DNA of 64,000 nucleotides from Kineosporiaceae bacterium SCSIO 59966 (lineage in GTDB: Bacteria > Actinomycetota > Actinomycetes > Actinomycetales > SCSIO-59966). Positions within the stretch are counted from its first letter, which is position 1. The number at the start of each line of letters is the position of its first letter. The stretch covers positions 2,170,001 through 2,234,000 of the forward strand of contig CP052876.1 of NCBI GenBank assembly GCA_020881835.1, written 5' to 3'. A program made the translations under genes and the position numbers. Below, one piece after another: positions 9,656 to 18,400 of this stretch. The notes under the pieces were generated by a model. That model had not been told where the DNA came from. It made no database searches and worked only from the letters and a program-made list of their open reading frames with translations.

Positions 9656-10470
9656 TGCCCGGTGACGAGGCCAGTCTGCTGTTGAGGCTGGCGGGTCCAA
9701 TCCAGTCGTGGGGGACGGCAAGCCAGTTCAATCGGCGCGCGACGGGACCTGAGCCGACCAAGAGCGGGATCATCGGACTGCTCGCCGCGGCACAGGGACG
9801 GCGTCGCCAGGACACGATCGAGGACCTCCTAGACCTGAAGCTCGGCGTCCGTGTCGATGAGCCGGGGTCTCTGCTGAGGGACTACCACACGGTGAGTGAC
9901 TACCGGGGCAGGCCTCTGCTGTCGGCCAAGGTCTCGGCCAAGGGCAAGCAAGAGCCCACGTCTCCCGCCAAGACCACCCACGTCACCGAGCGCTTCTACC
10001 TGCAGGACGCCGTCTTCGTCGCCGCCGTCAGCGGCGCGACCGCCCTGCTGGAGGGGCTTCTCGACGCCCTTCGACGTCCCCGGTTTCCGCTCGCACTCGG
10101 ACGACGGTCCTGCGTCCCCACCCAGCCACTCGTCCTCACACCTCCTCCGGCGTCGGCATCAGCTGGTCAGGAGGGTCTGTGGGCCGGCGGCTGCGGGGCG
10201 GCGCTGTCCGAGGTGCCCTGGCAGGCCAACGTCGGCACGCGACGGCGCCTGCGCCGTGAGCGCAGCGCGCCGATGCATGTCGACCTTGCGGTAACCGTCG
10301 ACGACCCGATGGGGGACGACGTCCGCGTCGACGTACCGGCGACCTTCGACCCGCTGCGCAGGTCCTTCAGCTCCCGCCGCGTTCGACAGGGCTGGGTACG
10401 GGTCCCGTCGGGCATCGAGGGAGCGACGAGCTCCGAGACCCATGATCCCTTCTCGTTGCTGGGGTGGTGA
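9655..10470 (+). CDS. casD: Cascade subunit Cas5e/CasD
   Basis: RAMP protein (271 residues) that caps the 5' handle of the crRNA in Cascade. The N-terminus has the Cas5 signature LLRLAGPIQSWGTASQFNRR followed by PTKSGIIGLLAAA. Central glycine-rich strands are also seen. It starts at the ATG overlapping the casC stop and ends 6 bp before casE. Length is slightly above the usual 225-250, with an extended C-terminal region. Confidence 0.93.
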   Translation: MPGDEASLLLRLAGPIQSWGTASQFNRRATGPEPTKSGIIGLLAAAQGRRRQDTIEDLLDLKLGVRVDEPGSLLRDYHTVSDYRGRPLLSAKVSAKGKQEPTSPAKTTHVTERFYLQDAVFVAAVSGATALLEGLLDALRRPRFPLALGRRSCVPTQPLVLTPPPASASAGQEGLWAGGCGAALSEVPWQANVGTRRRLRRERSAPMHVDLAVTVDDPMGDDVRVDVPATFDPLRRSFSSRRVRQGWVRVPSGIEGATSSETHDPFSLLGW

Positions 10471-10476
10471 CGTCGC

Positions 10477-11205
10477 ATGTACCTGTCTCGAATCTGGCTG
10501 AATCCGCTGCGGACCGGCACTCAGAGGATGCTGCGCAGCCCGCAGGTGGTACATGCGGCCGTTCTGGGCGGCCTGCCGGGACAACCCGTCGAGGAACGGC
10601 CCCTGTGGCGGCTTGAGACTGAGTCCCCGCATCGACTCCAGCTGCTCGTCCTGACACGGTCACTGCCGTCGTGGGAACACGTGGTGGAGCAGGGCGGATG
10701 GCCGTCGGCTGAGGAGTCCCAGACCTTGGTGCGCAGCGTCAAGCCACTGCTGGACCGTGTCGAGCGTGGCCGGGAGTTCGCGTTTCGCTTGCGCGCCAAC
10801 CCGGTCAGTGCCACTCGCCGTCCGGCGAAGCCCTCGCCTGCGCAGGCCGAGCAACTCAGCGTGCCCGGGGCCCGCGGCGTTCGCGTCCCGCACCGCACCG
10901 CATCGCACCAGCTCGCCTGGTTTCTCTCACGGACTGCGTCGTGGGGCTTCGACATTCCGGAGACAGAGTCGGGATTCCCAGACGTGCTGCTGACGGGCCG
11001 CGAGAGGATCTCCTTCACCAAGGGAGGTGACGACGGGCGGCACCGCGTCACCCTGAGCACTGCCACCTTCGAGGGCCGCCTTCGGGTGGCCGACGTCGAC
11101 CTGCTCAGGCAGAGCCTCACGGAGGGAGTGGGCCCCGCTCGCGCCTACGGCTGTGGTCTGATCACGCTGGCTCCGGTGTCGTCCAGGTCGCGGGCGGAGG
11201 TCTGA
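10477..11205 (+). CDS. casE: CRISPR RNA endoribonuclease Cas6e/CasE
   Basis: Cuts pre-crRNA in the repeat hairpin and stays bound to the 3' hairpin in Cascade. The protein has 242 residues. The N-terminus YLSRIWLNPLRTGTQRML and the His of SPQVVHAAVLGGLPG (about residue 26, equivalent to the catalytic His of E. coli CasE) are present. The C-terminal glycine-rich loop GVGPARAYGCGLITL is also visible. The repeats downstream can form the expected short GC stem. It ends one base before cas1. Confidence 0.93.
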   Translation: MYLSRIWLNPLRTGTQRMLRSPQVVHAAVLGGLPGQPVEERPLWRLETESPHRLQLLVLTRSLPSWEHVVEQGGWPSAEESQTLVRSVKPLLDRVERGREFAFRLRANPVSATRRPAKPSPAQAEQLSVPGARGVRVPHRTASHQLAWFLSRTASWGFDIPETESGFPDVLLTGRERISFTKGGDDGRHRVTLSTATFEGRLRVADVDLLRQSLTEGVGPARAYGCGLITLAPVSSRSRAEV

Positions 11206-11206
11206 G

Positions 11207-12199
11207 ATGTGGTGGCTGGCGAACCCGCAGGACCTGCACCGGGTCGAGGACAGGCTGTCCACGCTGTACGTCGAACGCTGCCACATCGACCGTGACGACA
11301 ACGCGGTCGTCCTGGTCAATCGCGAGCGGACGGTACGCGTGCCAGCCGCCTTTGTCGCAACCGTGCTGATCGGTCCAGGGACGCGGATCACGAGCGGCGC
11401 CGTACGTCTTCTCGCCGACTCCGGTACCGCGATCTGCTGGGTCGGTGAACGAGGCGTCCGGATGTATGCCGCCGGCTTGGGACCGAGCCGTGGCGCAGCA
11501 CTGCTGATGCGGCAGGCGTACCTGGTGACACGAACCAAGGAGCGGCTCGCTGTCGCCCGCCGCATGTACGCCATGAGGTTCCCCGGGGAGGACGTGGACA
11601 GCCTCACGATGCAACAGCTGCGGGGCAGGGAAGGCGCTCGAGTGAAACGGCTGTACCGGGAACACTCCGCTCGGACCGGAGTGCCGTGGACCGGCAGGGA
11701 GTACCGGCCGGGGCAGCCCTTCGACGCTGGCGACGACGTGAACCGTCTGCTGTCTGCCGGGCACAGCGCCCTCTACGGCATCTGTCATGCGGCGATCGTC
11801 GGCATCGGGGCGAGCCCCGCCCTGGGCTTTGTGCACACCGGTGGTGCGACGTCGTTCGTGCTGGATGTCGCAGACCTGTACAAGGCGGAGTACACCATCC
11901 CCCTCGCGTTCGACCTCGCCGCCCGGGGGCACGTCGACGAGCGAGACATTCGCACCGCATTCCGGGACCGCGTAGCCGATGGCCATCTGATGAAGCGCAT
12001 CGTGCAGGACGTCAAGTCGCTCCTGCTCGGTGAGGAGGCCGACCCAGAAGAGGCCGATGAGCACCATCTGTGGGACGAGTTCGATGGCAACGTCCCGGGC
12101 GGCGTCAACTGGGCTCGGGAACTGGCCGAAGGATGGGACTCCCACTCCCTCATCGGAGTCACCGGTCCCGACGTCCCCGAGCCTCCGGTGCCCTGGTGA
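11207..12199 (+). CDS. cas1: CRISPR integrase Cas1 (type I-E)
   Basis: Integrase subunit that, with Cas2, inserts new spacers at the leader end. The protein has 330 residues. The catalytic Glu is in LRGREGARVKRLY, the His in LGFVHTGG, and the Asp pair in SFVLDVADLYKAE, so all metal ligands are present. The C-terminal acidic and proline-rich tail is somewhat longer than the E. coli protein. The stop overlaps the GTG of cas2 by GTGA. With intact active-site residues adaptation should be possible. Confidence 0.95.
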   Translation: MWWLANPQDLHRVEDRLSTLYVERCHIDRDDNAVVLVNRERTVRVPAAFVATVLIGPGTRITSGAVRLLADSGTAICWVGERGVRMYAAGLGPSRGAALLMRQAYLVTRTKERLAVARRMYAMRFPGEDVDSLTMQQLRGREGARVKRLYREHSARTGVPWTGREYRPGQPFDAGDDVNRLLSAGHSALYGICHAAIVGIGASPALGFVHTGGATSFVLDVADLYKAEYTIPLAFDLAARGHVDERDIRTAFRDRVADGHLMKRIVQDVKSLLLGEEADPEEADEHHLWDEFDGNVPGGVNWARELAEGWDSHSLIGVTGPDVPEPPVPW

Positions 12200-12474
12200 C
12201 CGTCGTCATCCTCGTGGCAGCGCCCGAGGGACTGCGCGGTCATCTCACGAGGTGGCTGGTCGAGGTGGCAGCTGGGGTGTTCGTCGGCAACCCCAGCCAG
12301 CGGGTCAGGGAGCGGTTGTGGGTGGTGCTGTCGGACCGGATTGGGGATGGTCAGGTGATCATGATTGAACCGGCCCGCAACGAGCAGCGCTGGACTGTGC
12401 GTACCGCCGGCCGCGACCGTTGGCACCCAGTTGACTATGACGGACTGATTCTCAGCGCTCGTCCCCGTCGGTAA
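12196..12474 (+). CDS. cas2: CRISPR adaptation protein Cas2 (type I-E)
   Basis: Small subunit of the Cas1-Cas2 integrase (92 residues). The N-terminal beta strand VTVVILVAAPEGLRGHLTRW and the segment GVFVGNPSQRVRERLW are diagnostic for the I-E type. The GTG at 12196 overlaps the cas1 TGA. The gene ends only 18 bp before the first CRISPR repeat, so any leader function must lie largely within its 3' coding sequence. Its last codons include TCGTCCCCG (12459-12467), a 9-nt match to the start of the repeat. Confidence 0.94.
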   Translation: MTVVILVAAPEGLRGHLTRWLVEVAAGVFVGNPSQRVRERLWVVLSDRIGDGQVIMIEPARNEQRWTVRTAGRDRWHPVDYDGLILSARPRR

Positions 12475-12492
12475 AGTCCCTGGTCAGCAAGT
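12431..12492 (+). promoter_or_regulatory. Possible CRISPR leader/promoter buried in the end of cas2
   Basis: Only 12475-12492 is free of coding sequence before repeat 1. TTGACT (12431-12436) and TAAAGT (12472-12477) are the only promoter-like hexamers nearby, but their 35-bp spacing is too long for one sigma-70 promoter, so TAAAGT may act alone as an extended TANNNT box. No AT-rich leader is seen. The array could simply be read through from the cas operon. Confidence 0.3.
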
Positions 12493-15400
12493 GTCGTCCC
12501 CGCCCACGCGGGGGTCATCCGCTGGTCCAGCAGGATGCTGACCAGCCTCCACTGTCGTCCCCGCCCACGCGGGGGTCATCCGTCGCCGACGACGCGACCC
12601 ATCGTCTCGAACCGGTCGTCCCCGCCCACGCGGGGGTCATCCGCGTCAGCTTCAGGAGGAGGCGTCGTTGTCGGGGTCGTCCCCGCCCACGCGGGGGTCA
12701 TCCGTACACGTGGGTGCCGGGTGACACCGGGATCGCGTCGTCCCCGCCCACGCGGGGGTCATCCGGGGGCTGACTGGTCGCCGTGGCGCACCGAGATGTC
12801 GTCCCCGCCCACGCGGGGGTCATCCCCCACCGACAGAAGGGAAGTACGCAGCCATGGCGTCGTCCCCGCCCACGCGGGGGTCATCCCCGGTTCATCGACG
12901 CTTCGGCGTCGGGTAGCACGTCGTCCCCGCCCACGCGGGGGTCATCCCACCTCAGACCGCCTGCCACTCGTGGGTCATGTGTCGTCCCCGCCCACGCGGG
13001 GGTCATCCGTCGGCCGCCGCGCACCTCCACGGCGAGCTGGTGTCGTCCCCGCCCACGCGGGGGTCATCCAGCTGCTCCCACGCGTCACCGCACGCCGGCG
13101 CGGTCGTCCCCGCCCACGCGGGGGTCATCCGTGCTCTACGTCAACACACGGACGCGTGAGCTGGTCGTCCCCGCCCACGCGGGGGTCATCCGGCCCTATC
13201 TCTGATCTCTGACTCGGTGAGCTCGTCGTCCCCGCCCACGCGGGGGTCATCCCAACCGGGTCGAGGTCCGCCGCGCCCGCATCGAGTCGTCCCCGCCCAC
13301 GCGGGGGTCATCCCTGGACCGCGAGACTCCTCGGCTCCGAGCACGCGTCGTCCCCGCCCACGCGGGGGTCATCCGCGACCTGGGGAGATCACCGCCGCGA
13401 TCCTGACGTCGTCCCCGCCCACGCGGGGGTCATCCCCGGTCGGACGACCGTGGGCTGACGTGCGGACGGTCGTCCCCGCCCACGCGGGGGTCATCCGTAC
13501 GTGTGGGTCCCCGGGGACACCGGGATCACGTCGTCCCCGCCCACGCGGGGGTCATCCGGCCACCGTCTCCGAGCTGGACGCCGCGCTCGTGTCGTCCCCG
13601 CCCACGCGGGGGTCATCCGCTGATCTCGATCTCCTGGTTGGGAGGAAGGACGTCGTCCCCGCCCACGCGGGGGTCATCCCAACGGCACCATCCCCGCCGC
13701 CGAGTACGAGGTGGTCGTCCCCGCCCACGCGGGGGTCATCCCTCTCCTACCTGGGCCTCATTGACCACGACGACGTCGTCCCCGCCCACGCGGGGGTCAT
13801 CCCCCGGCGATCGACCGGATCGCCCTGTCGGCGATGTCGTCCCCGCCCACGCGGGGGTCATCCGGCGGCCCAGCAGCGGGTCGAGCACGTGTCCGAGTCG
13901 TCCCCGCCCACGCGGGGGTCATCCCCCCTTGTAGTACCCGGGGGCCAGGGCGACGAAGTCGTCCCCGCCCACGCGGGGGTCATCCCTCGAGGGCCTTGGT
14001 GTCGAGCTCGGCGGCTTGGTCGTCCCCGCCCACGCGGGGGTCATCCCAGCGCCAGCCAGCCGACGATCGTCACGACCGGGTCGTCCCCGCCCACGCGGGG
14101 GTCATCCCGCGGCGATGTCGTTGGTGAGGATCGTCAGCGTGTCGTCCCCGCCCACGCGGGGGTCATCCGTAGCACCCCCCGGAGGGGGTCTTTTCGGGGA
14201 GGTCGTTCCCGCCCACGCGGGGGTCATCCGCGCACGCGCTACGAGGTGCTGCGCCGAGACGGGTCGTCCCCGCCCACGCGGGGGTCATCCCCAGTCCGAC
14301 CCGTTGTCGAGGGTGGGGCACTGGTCGTCCCCGCCCACGCGGGGGTCATCCGGGCTGGTCGTCCCACTCGTGCTCGCCTCGGGCGTCGTCCCCGCCCACG
14401 CGGGGGTCATCCCGAAGACGCCGGGCTGTCAGACGCCGATGCTGAGTCGTCCCCGCCCACGCGGGGGTCATCCCTCTCCCATCGAGGGCATCAAGGCCGC
14501 GTTCGCGTCGTCCCCGCCCACGCGGGGGTCATCCGGTCCTGCCGGAGCTGCTGTCTACGTTGCTGGGGTCGTCCCCGCCCACGCGGGGGTCATCCCCATG
14601 ACCCCTACGGCTGTCCCGGGGGGTTGCCGTCGTCCCCGCCCACGCGGGGGTCATCCGCTCTTCCTGCCAGGTTGTCGTCCACTCGTCGTGTCGTCCCCGC
14701 CCACGCGGGGGTCATCCCGGCCGTCACGAGCGCGCGGCGAGCCAGGCCCGGTCGTCCCCGCCCACGCGGGGGTCATCCGCGGACCCTCCAGCGCGCTCTC
14801 GCCGCGGGGGAGTCGTCCCCGCCCACGCGGGGGTCATCCGGCATCGGCCGCAGCCGCACGTCCCGCGGCAGCGTCGTCCCCGCCCACGCGGGGGTCATCC
14901 CTCCCCAGCGCACGGGCGCTCATCGACGCGCTCGTCGTCCCCGCCCACGCGGGGGTCATCCCTGATGGACGTGCTGTCGCTGCTCGGCGGTGGCGTCGTC
15001 CCCGCCCACGCGGGGGTCATCCGTCCGGTTCGACGGGGAGTCGGCGGCATCCCAGGTCGTCCCCGCCCACGCGGGGGTCATCCCGCGGCCTCCGGCTTGA
15101 CCGCGCCCTCGGCGACGTCGTCCCCGCCCACGCGGGGGTCATCCCTTCGTCGTCCACGTCGCCGACCCCACGTACACGTCGTCCCCGCCCACGCGGGGGT
15201 CATCCGTCCACGATGGTCCGCAGGTCCCGCAACGGGACGTCGTCCCCGCCCACGCGGGGGTCATCCGCGTCTCCTCCACGGCCGCCGCGTCCGCGGACCG
15301 TCGTCCCCGCCCACGCGGGGGTCATCCGTACACCGCGCGTCTACGGTTGGTGTTGCGCCAGTCGTCCCCGCCCACGCGGGGGTCATCCCGCGTCCCGCTC

Positions 15401-18400
15401 GGTGACCTCGACCGGCACCCGGTCGTCCCCGCCCACGCGGGGGTCATCCGTCAGGCCAGCCAGTTCGTCGCACCGCTGGACGGTCGTCCCCGCCCACGCG
15501 GGGGTCATCCCCCCCAACGGCACAGTCTGAACTGTGCCGGTTTGTCGTCCCCGCCCACGCGGGGGTCATCCCCCCAACGCCCATCTGGAGGGCAGTGGAC
15601 GCGCGTCGTCCCCGCCCACGCGGGGGTCATCCGCAGGCCTGCGTACTGATCGAGGGTCATCGATGGTCGTCCCCGCCCACGCGGGGGTCATCCGGTCGTC
15701 ACCGAGGCGTCCGTGTCCTTCCAGGCGTCGTCCCCGCCCACGCGGGGGTCATCCCGTCTGGTCCTGCTGGCGGTTGATCGTCTCGCCGTCGTCCCCGCCC
15801 ACGCGGGGGTCATCCTCGGTACTGCCTCACGACGCTTGGACTCCTGACGTCGTCCCCGCCCACGCGGGGGTCATCCCGCAAGCAGGAACGCACCACCCAG
15901 CAGGGACGCGTCGTCCCCGCCCACGCGGGGGTCATCCCGACTCCAGGGACTCATCGGTGATCGACCGGTCGTCGTCCCCGCCCACGCGGGGGTCATCCCG
16001 ACTCGTTCTCACTCATCGCACTTCCCTCTCGGTCGTCCCCGCCCACGCGGGGGTCATCCCTCTCCATCCGCTACGGCACGCCAGGCTTCCAGGTCGTCCC
16101 CGCCCACGCGGGGGTCATCCGACGAACAGCACCCGGGTCCGTCCGGTTCGGCGGTCGTCCCCGCCCACGCGGGGGTCATCCCGGATGAACGGCCGGCTGC
16201 GGTGGTCGCTGGACGTCGTCCCCGCCCACGCGGGGGTCATCCCGATGTCCGAGAGTGGCACGCCCGGGCCATAGCGTCGTCCCCGCCCACGCGGGGGTCA
16301 TCCCTCACGCCACGGACAGCCTGTCGGCGTGTCGCTGTCGTCCCCGCCCACGCGGGGGTCATCCCTCACGCCACGGACAGCCTGTCGGCGTGTCGCTGTC
16401 GTCCCCGCCCACGCGGGGGTCATCCCTCACGCCACGGACAGCCTGTCGGCGTGTCGCTGTCGTCCCCGCCCACGCGGGGGTCATCCGGGGACGCGGGTGA
16501 GCGGAACTGCCTCCGACATGTCGTCCCCGCCCACGCGGGGGTCATCCCCCGGTGAGCGTGTCGGCGATGACCGGCCCCGGGTCGTCCCCGCCCACGCGGG
16601 GGTCATCCCCCGGTGAGCGTGTCGGCGATGACCGGCCCCGGGTCGTCCCCGCCCACGCGGGGGTCATCCGCACCCGAGGCAGTCGCCGTCAGGGTTAGCC
16701 TCGTCGTCCCCGCCCACGCGGGGGTCATCCGGCGGCGGCGACGGCGCTCCAGTTGCTCATGGCGTCGTCCCCGCCCACGCGGGGGTCATCCGTCGTTGGG
16801 TGAGGAGTGGTCGAAGGTCGCCCAGTCGTCCCCGCCCACGCGGGGGTCATCCCCCCGGCGACTCGCAGTCCGCGTACCTCTTCGCGTCGTCCCCGCCCAC
16901 GCGGGGGTCATCCCGACGCAGAGCGAGGGTGGTGGTCTTGTAGTGAGTCGTCCCCGCCCACGCGGGGGTCATCCCGGGACGTCGCTGTCCGGGTTCTCGG
17001 ACGAGGCGTCGTCCCCGCCCACGCGGGGGTCATCCGCCCCTCACCACACAGCAGGTAGCGGCGCTGTTGTCGTCCCCGCCCACGCGGGGGTCATCCCGCG
17101 GCCAGGTCCTCCCCGCCCATCGCCGCGGCGTCGTCCCCGCCCACGCGGGGGTCATCCGTCCACCTCAACCCCCACCAAGCCGCGTGACGCGTCGTCCCCG
17201 CCCACGCGGGGGTCATCCCATCGTCTGGCAGGACCCGCCACCGGACGGGCGGTCGTCCCCGCCCACGCGGGGGTCATCCGCGCGGGTGGGCGAGCAGGGC
17301 GGCGTGAGCCTCGTCGTCCCCGCCCACGCGGGGGGTCATCCCGGACTGTCGGCCCGGCTCGCCGCGCTCGACGGGTCGTCCCCGCCCACGCGGGGGTCAT
17401 CCGTAGCCCTCCGAGTCCGGGTTGAACGCGACGTCGTCGTCCCCGCCCACGCGGGGGTCATCCGCGCTCGCGGAGGGCATGGACTCGCAGGTTGTGGTCG
17501 TCCCCGCCCACGCGGGGGTCATCCGAAGTGGCGCCAGGCATAGGACGCTGAGTACTCGTCGTCCCCGCCCACGCGGGGGTCATCCGTGGTGTGGTCCACG
17601 CCGGACCAGGACGCCTACGTCGTCCCCGCCCACGCGGGGGTCATCCGTGAGTCCCACTGGACCGGTTCGCGTCGGCCGCGTCGTCCCCGCCCACGCGGGG
17701 GTCATCCCCGGATGACGGTGCGTGTCGCGGTCGGGAAGCGGTCGTCCCCGCCCACGCGGGGGTCATCCTACGGGTCGATGTTGAAGGTCTTGGTGGTCAT
17801 GGGTCGTCCCCGCCCACGCGGGGGTCATCCGTACGGGTAGAGGGAGTCCGCGTTGGAGACGGCGCCGTCCCCGCCCACGCGGGGGTCATCCGTTGACCTC
17901 GGCGCTCGATGAGGTGCCGGGCCTGTCGTCCCCGCCCACGCGGGGGTCATCCGGACAGGTACTGCGACGGGTCGGTCGCGTCGTTGTCGTCCCCGCCCAC
18001 GCGGGGGTCATCCACCCGGGCATCAGCCAGCCGCCGGAGTCGAACGGTCGTCCCCGCCCACGCGGCGGTCATCCGTAGTGGTGTGGCTGGCTGGCGTCGT
18101 CGGTCACGTCGTCCCCGCCCACGCGGGGGTCATCCCCGCCTGCTCGACGAGGCGGACCCGCGGTCGGCGTCGTCCCCGCCCACGCGGGGGTCATCCCGCC
18201 GCGGTGGTGTGGGAGCCGACCCCGGCCGCGTCGTCCCCGCCCACGCGGGGGTCATCCGTCCCATGCCCCCGACGATGTACCGGACAGCCGGTCGTCCCCG
18301 CCCACGCGGGGGTCATCCGTACGGGCCGACGTAGTTCCCTGCGATGACGGCGTCGTCCCCGCCCACGCGGGGGTCATCCGGCCTCCGGGCCGGCGTCCAG

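Noticed and set aside
12475-12492. Classical AT-rich CRISPR leader
   Set aside because: Only 18 bp are available and they are not AT-rich; recorded as a finding instead.
17097-17129. Apparent extra repeat inside spacer 76 (CTCCCCGCCCATCGC)
   Set aside because: Resemblance to the repeat is partial and the 61-bp period is undisturbed, so it is a chance match in a spacer.
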